64,000 nucleotides of DNA from Myotis daubentonii (GCF_963259705.1 NC_081840.1:153200282-153264281); one strand, 5' to 3'; shown: positions 22,282-34,630, numbered from the stretch's first letter. Notes: generated by a model not told the origin, from the sequence alone. Program-made: numbers and translations.

Positions 22282-24071
22282 TTTAAAACCACCAGAAATT
22301 TGCCCCAACCTACATGTACTCAGGCATGACCCTGTGCATAAGCCTAAGGTCTTTCTCAGTGTTTCACTTGTTGCTGTTTAAGTGACTGCACACATTTGCT
22401 ATTATTGTCCCATTTCTCTTACTCATCTTTCCTGTGGGGGAGGGTCTCTGATAACTGCCCCCTGTCTTGATGGAATATGTGGCATTCATATAATCACTAT
22501 CACCTATTTATCTGGAAGTTGCCTGGTTGAAAAAACAATGGGAAACCTGGAGAAAGAAGAGGGGATTTCTTGTTTCTGAATGTCCTTTCTCTTTTTACAC
22601 CTGGCTGAAAAGATGACTCCCTAAATTATCTCTCCTTGTCAGCCTCCCCTCACTCCACAGCGTGGACTGAAGACCCCTTTTTATCCCCTTAGCATTAGGT
22701 GATTAGCTTTCTTTATTATCTCATGAATGATGCATTTAATCCTGTGCTGAACTTTGCCATCAAGTATATCTTACTCTTAATTGCAATAAAACCTTTTTCC
22801 TTGGTCCTCCATAGATTGAAATTACCTTGATTTTAGAGCCTGTATCAAACTTAAATGTTAAGCCTAACTTGAAAGGCTAACATTATAAGTGCCAGGTTGT
22901 AGGCACTCAGTAGATACCAAGTGGGAGCAGGGGTAGATGGCCCTTGAATTTATACTTTTATTTGTCCTGAGTATTCCACAGATGGAAAGTAGAAATAATC
23001 ATTTAAATATGATCCATATAGATACATTATATTTTCTTCCTACCTAAAAGCCATAGTTATTAGAAAGAGTGATATAAAAGAAAATTGGTTGGGGAATAAA
23101 GAAGTATAAAATGTCTAAGAGAAAAAATTTGTAAACAGTAAATCAACTAGCATTTCTACCTTTTAGTTTTATAACTTCCACAGTAACTCCAATTCACATA
23201 AATGCTAGTTGTATGACATCACATTTATTCCAGGAAACACAATTAAAGCACATTGTTTCATTGAGGAGTATGACTAAAATGTGAGCCATCTGTGTGCATA
23301 CATCATCTGTGTACAGGCATCTAGTAAACACCCTGCTATATTTTTATGAATTCCACAAATAACAAGTTCACTTTCCTTGTAGTATAAACATAGCTTTATT
23401 CACAATTGCATCTATGGGGAAGGTGATTTACTTAATATATGGTTCCTAGAGAGAGGGGAAAGGCATAGCCCCTTTAATCTTCAGCCTGTTAAAATAATGA
23501 AAATCATCACATAAAATCCCATTTTCATTAGATAGATGCAGGACCATAAAAGCCTGAAAAGTCAGGCAGACTCTCATTAAGCATAGATCTTAATCAGCAC
23601 CAAGCTGTACTGATGAACACCCAGGGATACAAGCAAGAAAGCTGACAGGGAGGGGACCTCAGGGAGGGCCCAGCCAGCCAGTGCTGCCCCTGCAGGTGTC
23701 CATCCTGCACTGTGATGCATTCTGGTTTGGGAAAATTGGTCATTGTGACTTCAAAGGCAGAAGGAGGCAGGTGTTGGCAAAGGAGTTAGTTTTTATACTT
23801 AGTCACATAGGAGAGAGCCTCCAAAACTAATTTCTACCTTCCAGTTTGCCAAATCCCATAAATCCATAAGTTCAATATTTATTTGTTATAAACAATCTAG
23901 ATGAATCCATGTATGTCTTACTAAAAAACCCTTTGATGACAAATGCCTCCCTTATCTTCCAGCTAGTAAACATTATCAGAATTTTGCAAATGTTCTAGCA
24001 TCTACTAGGAGGGAAGAAGCGAGTTACAGATTGTATAAACTCGGGTTCTCTCTCAAAGCTGGACGAGGTTA
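22282..24071. other. No recognised feature (1.8 kb)
   Basis: No terminal repeats, SINE boxes or clear L1 text. A 65-codon frame at 22382-22579 has no recognised motif. Likely low-copy sequence with decayed repeats. Confidence 0.45.
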
Positions 24072-24560
24072 GTCTGTATTAGACAGAGTTCTCCAGAGAA
24101 ATCGAACCAATAGAAAGTGTATCTCTATATCTGTATGTATATTTCCATCTCCATCTCCATCTCCATCTCCATCTCCATCTCCATCTCCATCTCCAGCTCC
24201 ATCTCCATCTCTCTCTCTTTCTCTCTCTCTCTATCTCTATCTATCTCTCTCTCCATCTCTACATGGAGATTTATTATAAGAAATTGGCTCACGCAATTGT
24301 GGAGGCTGAGAAGTCCCAGAGTCTGCCATCTGCCTGTGTTGTGATTCTCCTGAGTCTGTAGGCATGAGAACAGGGAGCCCATAGCATTAAGTCCAGTCTG
24401 AGGGCAGGGGAGAGATCATTCTTTTTTCTGGGCCCATCTGTTTAATTGTCCTTGAATTCTACAGGAAAGCATCCTGAGGTCTCTTTTTATGTCTCATCAA
24501 TCCATCAGGAAAATCTGTTGACCCTACCTTCACAATATATTAGAAGAGACTGCTACCGGC
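24072..24560 (+). repeat. Old interspersed repeat containing a (TCCATC)n expansion
   Basis: GTATTAGACAGAGTTCTCCAG...GAAATCGAACCAATAG and GAGATTTATTATAAGAAATTGGCTCACGC are familiar from a common old mammalian repeat whose exact name I cannot fix from memory. Its usual short internal A/T repeat is replaced by TCCATC/TCTCTC units at 24140-24260, which produce Ser/Ile and Met/Glu repeat frames. Confidence 0.6.
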
Positions 24561-24599
24561 TCTCTGTGCTCCCGTGAAAACTGCATTGCTTTTTGCAGT

Positions 24600-24920
24600 A
24601 ATCCTTTTAAAACAGACATAAAATCACTTTACTTTTCTGCTCAACATCCTCCAACAGCTTCTGAATGCACTCAGTGGGACAAAGGTTTCGTTGCCCCAGG
24701 TATTCATATATTTTTTCATGTTGCATTTCCCCCACTGTTGTCTGTGCGTGTCCCTTACTAGACTCGCCAATGTATAGGCACCCTCAGGGGAGAGATTTGT
24801 TTTATTTTTGTTTGTTTATGTTTTTACTTCTGCTGTGACCATCAGTCCCTAGAACTGCTCCTGGCACAGAACACATGGTAAAGACTCCATACATATTTGC
24901 TCAATAATTGAATGGATTTG
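24600..24920 (+). mobile_element. L2 3' end, sense
   Basis: CTCAACATCCTCCAACAGCTTC, CCCTAGAACTGCTCCTGGCAC and TTTGCTCAATAATTGAATGG follow the order of the L2 3' region as remembered. Diverged and non-coding. Confidence 0.6.
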
Positions 24921-25204
24921 GTTTAATATCTTAGACCAATTCTGTAAATTCAATAATCCTCTTATCCTTTTACTTATATGTAAAAAAGCCTGGAGAGGTG
25001 AAGCTTGTCTGACTCAAAAGTGTTATGAATTACATTTTTAAAGCTAAATATATAGTAAAGCTAAATATATAGCAAATATTGATGCCGCACTTAGCTCTTC
25101 GGTTTCTGGTTGCTGCACTTCCTAAGTAGCCAGAGAGGGGACAACGTAGAGCAGAGAAGGGCGCCTTCTTTTTCTATGCCTGATAAAATGGTGTTGGAAA
25201 AATT

Positions 25205-25206
<2 letters not shown>
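24921..25206. other. No recognised feature
   Basis: Contains the short tandem string TAAAGCTAAATATATAG repeated twice near 25045-25075; otherwise nothing recognised. Confidence 0.4.
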
Positions 25207-25256
<50 letters not shown>

Positions 25257-25263
25257 ACACACC
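25207..25263. repeat. (AC)n microsatellite
   Basis: About 27 AC units with one T interruption near 25251. Confidence 0.97.
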
Positions 25264-26527
25264 CCACACATCTCAAGAAAATTTCACCAATTGTCATATA
25301 TTTCCAGAGTAGATCCAATGTTGAATAATAATGTCCCTAATATCACATTCTGATTCAGGTGATGCTCACATACCTCATTATCCTCCTCTTGAGTTGAGAT
25401 ATCCTTTACTTTGTACCCCTGTTAACACCTTAGACACTGTAGGGTCTAAACTGAGCATTCAACACAGCCACCTGTTACTTTACATGACGTTATGTCCTCC
25501 AGCCAAGGCCTCAGATTTGAGCACTGAGCTCTCTCAATGGCAGAAAACACACTGGGGGAAACATTTTCGCCCACAGGTTTGTAAAACAAACGTCTGACTA
25601 GCACTGAAGGCAGGCGTTGGGTGCATTTATGGATGATGCAGTACAATGACAGAAAATTTGAACAGCCTATGCCCGTGGACGTTGCGAGTTAAGGTGACAT
25701 CGCAGTGGGCAAAGGTCTCCGTCAGATCATCCAGGGCTGCGAGGCTGATCTGCCCTGAAATGCGTGGGGATTTGAGGAGACACCACATACAATTTGTCGC
25801 CTCCTGCCCCTGGTCAGGATTTGTGTAGGAAGCTACGGGTGACTGGCTGTGCCTCTAAGCCATTTGGGCAACAGTTTCCTGGCCGCTCTCTCCCTAGTCA
25901 CTGCCTGACTCACAGCAGACGATGCTTTGTGAAGCAGCAGGTTAAGCCTCTTTGTCTGCACAGGAGCACCGTGGGCCTGGAGGTCCTTAGGGAGATTTCT
26001 AAAAAGGCAGCTTTGCCTCGAGCTGCACACTGTGTTGTCTCATCCATTCCTTTCAGGTTTGTCTGAGCCAGTGGCGTTTCCATGGTGGGAAGGTCACATG
26101 CCCTGTCCGGAGGCTCTAGGGGAGCCCATTGATCCGAGGTCCTGAGCAAGGGCTCCTCATTGCTGTCTGTCTTCCGCTCTGGCTGTAGGCTCTGCATCTG
26201 CCTGTGTGGACACTGATAAATTCCTGGTTGGCGGCACTTGGTCTGCTATCGCAGAGATGATTGAGAGAATGGCAGGTAACAGGCCAAGGTCAAGTAGAAT
26301 CAATCCCCCTGGTGTTAAAAAGCAACTAAAAAAGAGTCCACCTTCCAATGCACAGATGTTTATGCATCTCACTGTCTTTCCTGGATAAGTAGTGAGTAGA
26401 AACAGCTAAATGTGCATGCACATGTATGTGTACGCCCACTTTGTTAGGTTGTGCTGTGAACCGTATCTCAAAGGAAACAATGGAGAGCTATAGCAAACAG
26501 GTGAAATTCGGTAAAATGTGACTTAAG
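25264..26527. other. Unassigned, moderately GC-rich, repeat-free block
   Basis: I see no transposon signature across about 1.2 kb. Several overlapping frames occur (25331-25597, 25794-26066, 25910-26197 minus). One 87-bp stretch at 26189-26275 has the form of an exon; see the separate entry. This is one of the better places in the window to look for host function. Confidence 0.4.
26189..26275 (+). other. Candidate exon (speculative)
   Basis: A pyrimidine-rich run ending GGCTGTAG precedes the segment and GGCAGGTAAC closes it, giving plausible AG/GT splice borders. The 87-bp length keeps phase, and the frame through GTDKF-like residues (VDTDKFLVGGTWSAIAEM) is open across it. I recognise no protein family. 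Splice-like borders of this quality also occur by chance. Confidence 0.15.
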
Positions 26528-26897
26528 TGTTGCTATGGACTGAATGTTTGTGTACCCCCAAAATTCATATGTTGAAACCTAACCCCCAAGGAGATGGTGT
26601 TAGGAGGTAGGGCCTCTGGGAGGTGATGAGGTCATGAGGGTGAATCCCCATCATGGGATGAACCCCTTATAAAGAGGTCCCAGGGAGCCCCCCGGTCCAC
26701 CATGTGAGGACGCAGTGAAAAGACACTGTGGACCAGGGAGAGGTCCTCCACAGACACCAACCTGCTGGTGCCTTGACCTTGGACCTCCAACCTCCAGAAG
26801 CATGAGGAGTACATATCTGCTGTTCATAATCCCCCCCCCCCCGCCCGCCGTTCTGTGGTAATTCTGTTATAGCAATTCAAATAGACAAAGACAAATA
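26528..26897 (+). mobile_element. MLT1-type MaLR solo LTR
   Basis: CTATGGACTGAATGTTTGTG, AATTCATATGTTGAAACC, GGGCCTCTGGGAGGTGATGAG, CACCATGTGAGGACGCAG and TGGACCTCCAACCTCCAGAAG run in the order of an ERVL-MaLR LTR of MLT1 type (remembered). A C run at 26831-26843 interrupts the 3' part. Only the LTR is present; no viral coding sequence. Confidence 0.82.
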
Positions 26898-27479
26898 TAT
26901 AGTGCAGAGAAAGTACAAATGAAACATAATTACAGTAACGATGCCGCAGTGACCGTGCCATGTGCTTTTAGGGATGTAGCAGATCTAATAATGAGGAGTG
27001 AATTTTCCCTTGAAGGCTGATGTTCCCTCACAATTTTGATTTTAGAAATAATTGCACTTTCAGGATGCATGAATGAATTCCATGGGAAGCATACGTATTT
27101 AAGATCTTGCAAATTAGACAAAAGGAGCTGTGATGAGTAAAATGTAAAAACATACACATCCCTAATGAACTGATCAGAAAAGACTTAGAGAACAGAGTGT
27201 TGAGAACCATCATCTGCTTCCAAACCATCCTTGTTTTCATGTAATGGCCTTACCCATAGTGTGCCTTTTAGGAAGTTATGAATTAAAATTCAGTGGATGT
27301 CCCCAAGGCTTCGTCCCAGATGACTTTCCACCCTGTACAAGGGTGGTGGACCTGAGATGCCCGTCCCTCGGGGTCCGCTCTCCATGGAAGCTTAGTTCAC
27401 TGCCAACAAAGGTGAGCAGCCAAGTAGTGACTCAAATGCCCACCTATTGGTGTTTATTTACTTAAAACACCTGAGGGGG
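26898..27479. other. No recognised feature
   Basis: No transposon termini. A plus-strand frame at 27244-27465 is Cys/Pro-rich but has no motif I can name. Confidence 0.4.
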
Positions 27480-27790
27480 TTCTCTGACAACAGTATGAGG
27501 ACTCTCAATTCTGCTCCATTATCTGTGTGTCTGTGTTCCTGCCAGCACCATGCTGCTCTGATTACTGTAGCTCCGTAGTCCAGTGCAAACTCGGCGGGAG
27601 CGATGCCTTCAGCTTTCTCCTCTTTCTCAGGATTGCTTTGATTATTCAGGGTCTTTTGTGGTTCCACACAAATTTGAAGATTTTTTTTGTTCTATTTCTG
27701 GGAAAAATGCCATTGGGACTTTACTAGGGATTGCATTAAATCTTTAGATTGCTCAAGGTAATATAGGCACTTTAACAATGTTAATTCTTG
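27480..27790 (-). mobile_element. L1 fragment, antisense, inverted 5' part
   Basis: CCAGCACCATGCTGCTCTGA, ATTGCTTTGATTATTCAGGG and ATTGCATTAAATCTTTAGA are antisense ORF2 text. It abuts a sense-strand L1 3' end at about 27790, as in a twin-primed inversion. Confidence 0.75.
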
Positions 27791-27960
27791 GGGGAAAGGG
27801 GAAATGGGTAAAAGGGGTCAAATACATAGTAACAGAAGACAACTAGATTTCTCGTGGTGACTGTGCAATAGTGTACACAGATATCTAATTATAATCCTGT
27901 ACACCTGAAAATTATGTTATTAACCAAGGTTACTCTAATAAATTTAATTAATAAAAAGTA
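27791..27960 (+). mobile_element. L1 3' end, sense
   Basis: GGTGACTGTGCAATAGTG, TCCTGTACACCTGAAAATTA and a terminal ATTTAATTAATAAAAAG tail resemble an L1 3' UTR. It forms the direct-orientation half of the inverted copy to its left. Confidence 0.6.
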
Positions 27961-28984
27961 GTATTAGGAAAGAAAAACTGAACATGGTTAAAAATATTAA
28001 AATACATGATGTACAAATTACTTATAATATAGCTTAACATCAACACAATAGTTTCAACTTAGGTCTGTGAATTGCAAAGTCATTGCTTTGGTACTTTGCA
28101 AAGAGTTTTCAGTTCTATTTTACATAAAATAGCATGCTTTTACAGTTCTCAATGGCTTAAATCTGAAAGTTGGAATTTTCATTTCTTAAATTTCATGTTG
28201 ATTCTTCTTGGTGTCTCCAAAGCTGCCATAGCTACTCTAAGGTAATTCATTAAAAAGAAAAGGTTCTTTTTTAAAAAGCTAGTGCATTTCTCTGTCATGT
28301 AATTTTCTGATTATACCTCTGTTGTCTTTGGGGTTTATGTCCATTGGCATGAAAGAGAAATGCAGCCAGGATCAAAAATTGCTGTAATTCTCAAATCTAA
28401 GTAGCCTTTAACATAGAATGTTTAAAATCTAGTAGATTCCTTCCACAGAATTGCTGTGAACGCATTACTCACTGCTTTTAGAAGCTCCTGCACAGTTAGC
28501 AGGAAGGCTCTCCTGGCCACCCCACCATTAGGTGCCACTAGTGTTAGGTTTGAAATTTCCATGAGATTAAGTGGTGCTGTGCTGACAGTTTGCAGATCCA
28601 ACACAGTGGGTGGTGCGTGCATCATGTAGAATTTTGTTCTTGGGAGTGTCGGTTCCAGAATTTCTAGACCCTCCTGAATCTTCATGTGCATTCACAAAAC
28701 AGAGCCTTAACTGCTACACCTATTCTTCCAAAATAAAACAAAACATAATGAGATGTGACATCTTCTGGGGGAAATGGAGCTGATGGGGTAACTGATATAC
28801 TCGACGCTTTCCCACTGGCCTTCCCTTCTAGGAAACAGCTCCCTCCCTGTGAAATCACAGTATTCCTCACCTTCTCTCTCACCTCAGATATCTGCCTCTT
28901 AGTTCTACCCTTTGGCTATAGTGGAAGATTCCTTTCCAGAGAGCCTCTATTTGCATTTTATTTTCTTAAGAGCCTCTAGGCCAG
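27961..28984. other. No recognised feature
   Basis: About 1 kb with no repeat termini. Frames at 28422-28691 (minus) and 28755-28979 (plus) lack recognisable motifs. Confidence 0.45.
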
Positions 28985-29152
28985 TAAGCATGAGACCCAT
29001 TTGGAAAACTTGTTAACACAGAGAGCTGGTCTCAGCCCAGAGTTTCTGATTCTGTAGGTCTGGTGTTGTGGAGGGGGGGGGGATCAAGGGTTTGCATTTC
29101 TAGCAAGGTCTAATGCTGCTGGTCCAGGGACCATTCTTGGAGAACCAACACT
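28985..29152 (+). mobile_element. MER5A-type hAT relic
   Basis: GAGTTTCTGATTCTGTAGGTC, GGTTTGCATTTCTAGCAAGG, ATGCTGCTGGTCCAGGGACC and GAGAACCAACACTC follow the MER5A order, including the decayed right terminal repeat. The left end is missing or unrecognisable. Confidence 0.75.
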
Positions 29153-29584
29153 CTACACCTCCTGGGAACACTGACCCTGTCGATTTACAAGGTCCATAGA
29201 TAAATGAACTACTTAAAACATGCTCTATGACAACTACGGAATTAAAAAAAAAATCTTACTATATTTATAGTGGATTCATTCATAATTCACTTATTACAAT
29301 TTACATTTAATATAAAGCATGGAACACAAGCACATTATGTAGGTGAGAATCGTGGGGCCATAGGGAGATAGGCACTCTCGTTTGGGGAGGGAATAAATGA
29401 GTGTTTTTCAGGGATATACTTCTCAAAATGCAGTAAGAAGCTACAGAATTCTATGCCCCTCAGACATAAAGGAATAACAGGTATGTATAGGAAATGTACA
29501 AGGGTGTTGAGGCCATCAATGTTTACAGAGTGAAAAATCAAAAACAGTCTAAATGTTCCACAGTTAGGATATGGATATATCGAT
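29153..29584. other. No recognised feature
   Basis: AT-rich; the minus frame at 29335-29682 runs into the L1 UTR and has no recognised motif. Confidence 0.4.
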
Positions 29585-29835
29585 TTTTTCATTTTATAAA
29601 ATTTATTGGGATGACATTGGTTCATAAAATATATAGCTTTCAAGTATACAATTCTATGATACATCATCTGTATGTTCACCACTTAAATTCAAATCTCCTC
29701 TGTCACCATCTGTTTGACCCCCTTTACTCTTTACTACCTTCCCCCCTTTCCTTCTGGTGACCCCCAATACAGGTGATTGTGAGCTTTTGTTTGTTGGTTT
29801 GTTTTATTTATTCATTTGTTGCTTTCAGTTTTACC
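29585..29835 (-). mobile_element. L1 3' UTR of a second bat L1 lineage, antisense
   Basis: AAATTTATTGGGATGACATTG, ATACATCATCTGTATGTTCACC, a C-rich block and TTTGTTGGTTTGTTTTATT make up an antisense L1 3' UTR different from the TATGCATATATGCATA type elsewhere in the window. Confidence 0.75.
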
Positions 29836-31458
29836 CTTAATTTAGGTAAATCCTTAATAAAGAATACACTAAAACTTTTACATTTAAATGCAATTATTGA
29901 AAAACCTTTCCATCAAAATGCCTATGAAAGGAACACTGACTTTAAGAGAATGCCCATGTCAACAGCATAAAACATGCACTTAAAAAGATGAGCCTCTTAA
30001 ACTTTAGGATGAAGTTCCACTTCCTCATTTACCTTCTTTGAAGAGCAATGCCCTCCAGGAAACTACAGAGTGGTGCCAGGTACCAACAACGAAAACAGCA
30101 AGGGTGTCTGCATTTTCATGTAGCCCTCTGGGATATGCAGGTGCCCTCCCTCCAGCCTGTGGTGATGTCAGGGGGCTTTCCTTGGGCCTTGCTTTCTCTC
30201 TCTTCCCTGTGGTGATGGCTCCAAGATGGAGAAGGTACATGAAGACATTCATCACAGGAACAAGAACCATTGCTTGATTCAAAACATTTAAGCAATATAT
30301 ACAATAAATCAGGTGTTTTCCCTCTGTAAATATTAAATACAGACATATTGTACATCTAGGAAATTTTTTATTAAAAAGTCTCTCACCAGTCTGTCTCTTT
30401 AATTAAATAAAGCCTGTTTGGTATTATTCAAGGCACACAGAATTTATACCCCAAATCCAGGTTAATTAAATGCCCAGAGCTGGGAAAAACAGACTGTGTA
30501 TAAAGATAAAAATAAATCAATCCAAATGTGATATTTATGAATATAGACTGTTTGTGAGAAAAATATAAATACTTTAGACGGAGTAATATATATCCGATAG
30601 ATGATAGGATTATTTTGTATTATAGTATGTATTTACATGCAAATCTGAACCCACATTTTGAATTAAGGTTTCTATATTTAACATCTATTGTTCATTCCAG
30701 AGTGACGATCGCTCTTCCTGGCTAATCCCCTCACAAATCCTGAAGCTTTTAACTACCTGCTCAAATGCATCAGGAAAGTGAGTCCAATGTGGAATCATCT
30801 CTCTTCCTGCCCAGTTTGGTTTAATCTTACTCAACATTACCCTTATCTCCTGTGGGGGAGCATGGGACTTGGTTGGAAAGTCTGTACAGAGGATTATCTG
30901 AAAGGTTGGGGGTCTCAGGGGGGACCGTGCTGAAGGTGGCAACCCCTGCCTTGACTTTTTCAAAGAAGTCTGAGTCCCTGAGTGTTTTGCTGGAATCTCT
31001 ATGTTTAGTCTTCAAACTGGACCTTGTAGAAGCATGTGCTTTCTCAAGGATACTTAGCCTGCTGATTATATCTAGAGGCTAATTTTAGTTCAAGCTGTTG
31101 TTACAATAAAAGCCTAAGGAGGCAGGCAATTGAGGCTGCTTTGTTCCTAAAGCGAAATAGCCCCTTAGCCTTCTCTTTCACAGAAATGTGTGTCAGAGTA
31201 ATCTATTCATCTGTTGCTCAGGGTCTGCTGGTCAGCCCCGGAAATCTCCCCAAAAGGATCTCTGCCTAGGACCTTATCAAGAGTCACTGGGGCCTGCTCC
31301 TGCCCAGAACTTAAACATAATATGTTATTAGTCTGTTCACCAAATTAAACAAAAAATTGGTCCTTGGCTACATATTTAATGACAATACAATAAAAATGTT
31401 TGATGATCTTTAAAGCTAAAAAAATGTATGACAACTAATTCACATATGAAAATGCCCT

Positions 31459-31462
<4 letters not shown>
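29836..31462. other. No recognised feature (1.6 kb)
   Basis: No transposon signature. Frames near 30025-30282 (minus), 30685-30963 (minus) and 30852-31082 (plus) have no recognised domain. Possible low-copy or decayed retroelement sequence. Confidence 0.4.

Positions 31463-31504
<42 letters not shown>
31463..31504. repeat. (TC)n microsatellite
   Basis: About 21 TC units. Confidence 0.97.
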
Positions 31505-31505
<1 letters not shown>

Positions 31506-32462
31506 ACATCTTATTTTATTCTCACTACAAACTTGAACTCAGGCATTCTGACTATAACTCTGAGAATTATTCAACTGCTTACATAGTATCTAATCTTCTA
31601 AGGGAGAGGAAAATGATTTTAATTCAATTGCTGCTCTCAATTAGAAGGGAGTAAGGCCCTTACTGACTTGGAATTCTGTCTCACTAACAAAAATTTTGGC
31701 TGAGAAGAAATTCTCAAGAAATGTAGGTTCTCTGCCTCCTTTTTCATATTTCCTTTTCTTTCTCCTTCTTTTCTTCTTTCTCCTAATTCTTTGCACCCTC
31801 TGCATTTTTCTCCTTGTTTTTATGTTGCTGTCCTATTGCAGGAGAAAAATAAGGGTTACAATGAGAATAAATTATATACTTTATCTTTATACAAATCAAT
31901 CATAAAATGGACATGAGTACTGCATACAAAGTGATATTTGTAGTCAGTTGGGAAAAAGGATGGTTTATTCCAGAGAGATTGTGAATACCCATTTAGATAA
32001 CGTTGGGAGATCCTTGCCAAATTCAACTTTGAAAACTAAGGAACATTAGTGAACACCATAAATGCTATAGAAGGAAATATAAAAGAACATCTAATGTTGT
32101 GTCTTAGAATTTCTTATTAAGCCAGATACCATAGAACCAATAATTCAAAGATTTAACCTTACCAAATCACAAATCACTTGCATACACCCATTAAAATGTG
32201 CACACACACACACTCAGAGATACAACGGAGACACATGTTGACACACATGGACACACACACAGGTATATAGCAAAGTTAAAAAAAAAAATGAAGTGTTCGA
32301 AAGAGAGCCTGACATATGTTGTGTTAGCTTATATTGTTATCATCATCATTTTCATTATTATTTAAAAGTTCTTTAAGACATTTCATTGTAACATTTGAGT
32401 CAACTGAATACTTGCACTATTTTTTACCAATAGCTTTTGATGTCTTAATGATCTCAATTTTT
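31505..32462. other. No recognised feature
   Basis: AT-rich. A CA-rich patch at 32197-32265 is imperfect. No repeat termini or coding signal. Confidence 0.45.
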
Positions 32463-32715
32463 AAAGATTTTTAGATTGTTGCCAAAACCGGTTTGACTCA
32501 GTGGATAGAGCGTCGGCCTGTGGACTGAAAGGTCCCAGGTTCGATTCCGGTCAAGGGCATGTACCTGGGTTGCGGGCACATCCCCAGTGGGAGATGTGCA
32601 GGAGGCAGCTGATCGATGTTTCTCTCTCATCGATGTTTCTAACTCTCTATCTCTCTCCCTTACTCTCTGTAAAAAATCAATAAAATATATTTTAAAAAAA
32701 GATTTTTAGATTGTT
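32463..32715 (+). mobile_element. Ves SINE, well preserved, 18-bp TSD
   Basis: The body is 32481-32697: ACCGGTTTGACTCAGTGGATA, GGTCCCAGGTTCGATTCCGG and a CTGTAAAAAATCAATAAAAT tail. AAAGATTTTTAGATTGTT occurs at 32463-32480 and 32698-32715. Confidence 0.96.
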
Positions 32716-32888
32716 AATTTACTTCATTGTTATTATGGTCCCATGTAAAAATGGATCCGATTAATTCTAGCTATAGTAAAATTTAGCAAAATAATGAAGT
32801 TTTTTTGTAAAATTACATAGACACAATTTTATTATGGCGTCCTAACTACCAATTACTCATACTTTTAAAAATAGTAATGGATTTGACA

Positions 32889-32890
<2 letters not shown>

Positions 32891-32943
<53 letters not shown>
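32891..32943. repeat. (TA)n microsatellite
   Basis: About 26 TA units, flanked by AT-rich DNA. Confidence 0.97.
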
Positions 32944-32944
<1 letters not shown>

Positions 32945-34142
32945 TGAAATGGTGCAGGTGATAATAATTGCATGCCCAGATTTAAATATAAAGCCATAGC
33001 TGAAAATGCAACACAGTGTCACAAGTTCACAAATAACAGGAGTAAAACCAGTGAGTCACCAAAGTAGTAATTAGTAAAAGTTTATTGTGTACACACCAAA
33101 AAGGCATTTTGAAAACCTGGAGCACTCAAACCAAAACATGGAATGGAGCTCAAGGGTGTATTGTTATAAAGCAACTCAAATAGCGAGAGGACAGAGACTA
33201 TGTACTCCTCACAGTGACAGGTTATAACGTTAGAATTTTTTTAAATGACAGGGAATGCTCAGTGGCTACCTCACCCCAACCTTGGAAAACAGTAAGTTTT
33301 GTCTGTGATTTCCAGAGGCATAAACAAGAAATGGCCCATGTAAAGTTCATCTTGAAAAATAAACTAAATTACATTTTGCTTCTCTGACTAAACTGGTTGT
33401 GTAGGCTCAGAATTTTCAAGGCTGATTTCTGTTTGTTTTTGATTTTTGCAGGGGCCTGCAAATTCACATTGCATAGTCATCACCAAAAAGATGAAATTGC
33501 TTTTTTCTTAGAAGTAATGGAAAACCTTGGAGAATCCACACTCCAATTTAATCCTTGATCAATGAAAAGTGTTAAAAATAATTGGCATGAGGTTTGCAGC
33601 ATTTATAAATGAAAGATATATTTTTAGCAGAAAAAGGAAGTTTTTATGCCTCCTTTTGTTTATTAATAAGTGGAAAACAATGGCCATTCATTTGTAGATA
33701 TGAACCTGTGGAAGATTTGGGGGCTTGCACTAGTCAATCATGCCTAAATTTTTTGAATTGCTATGTTTATGGCTCTCCAAAGGACTTGAGATGTATAGGA
33801 TGTATAGTGATGAGATAATACATTTCTATCTTCTCCTGGGAAAATATCATCACCCACCATCTGGAAACAAAACAGCACAAAGCAAAAACAATAGTCTAAT
33901 GTCAGATGGTGATAATGGGAGGAAGGAAATTAAGTAGAACAATAGAAATGGTGTTGATGATGAGTGAGATGTGTGCTTTTTTCAATGAGCTAACATTGGA
34001 GGGCTTCTCAGAAGAAGTGGTCTTTCAAAATCAGGCCATGGAGTAAATATAGCAATATTCTTATTTATTTGTCCTATCATCTTTTATTTCCCTTTCTTAA
34101 CATTTAAGAAATCTTTATTTGAAAATCAGAAGTTCTTGAAGA
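32944..34142. other. No recognised feature
   Basis: About 1.2 kb, AT-rich, without recognisable repeats. Frames at 33609-33937 have no recognised motif. Confidence 0.45.
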
Positions 34143-34283
34143 CTTTTTAAAAACATTTTAAAAATATTTATTGTTTAGAGTTTACAAATGTCCCCCTTAT
34201 TTCACCCTTGACCCCCACCCCCCAGTTCCAGCCCCACTGCAAGCCTTCACAACCCTATTGTCTGTGTTCATGAGCGGTACATA

Positions 34284-34630
34284 TCTACACCAATAAAAGA
34301 GAAAGATGCAAATTGACCATACCTTCGTGATGCTCATCAGCCAATCAGGAGTGTGTATGCAAATTAACCTAGCAAAGATGGCAGGTTAATTTGCATATGC
34401 AGGCACCCAGCGGCTGGAGCGCAGTGGGCATTTGCATCATTGATCATTACCGTGGCAACGACGCAAGTGTTCTGCACCTCCCCAGCCACTCTGGGCCTCT
34501 GGGCAGCGTGGGAAGGCGGAAAGGCAGCTCCAGGCCCGAATGAGGTCTCCGGGACAGAGAGAAGGCGGTGCCGGCAGCCAGGGGAAGGAAGGCCCATTCT
34601 TGCATGAATCTTCATGCATCGGGCCTCTAA
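34284..34630 (+). mobile_element. Helitron with promoter-like module, ends CTAA
   Basis: Starts TCTACACCAATAAAAGAG after A. The 3' hairpin TGCATGAATCTTCATGCA is followed by TCGGGCCTCTAA, so the terminus is CTAA, still within the CTRR rule. It carries ATGCAAAT octamers at 34306 and 34357 and reverse octamers at 34389 and 34430, plus CAGCCAATCAG and AAAGATGGCAGG. A 15-bp inverted repeat brackets the AAGATGG segment. Confidence 0.93.
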
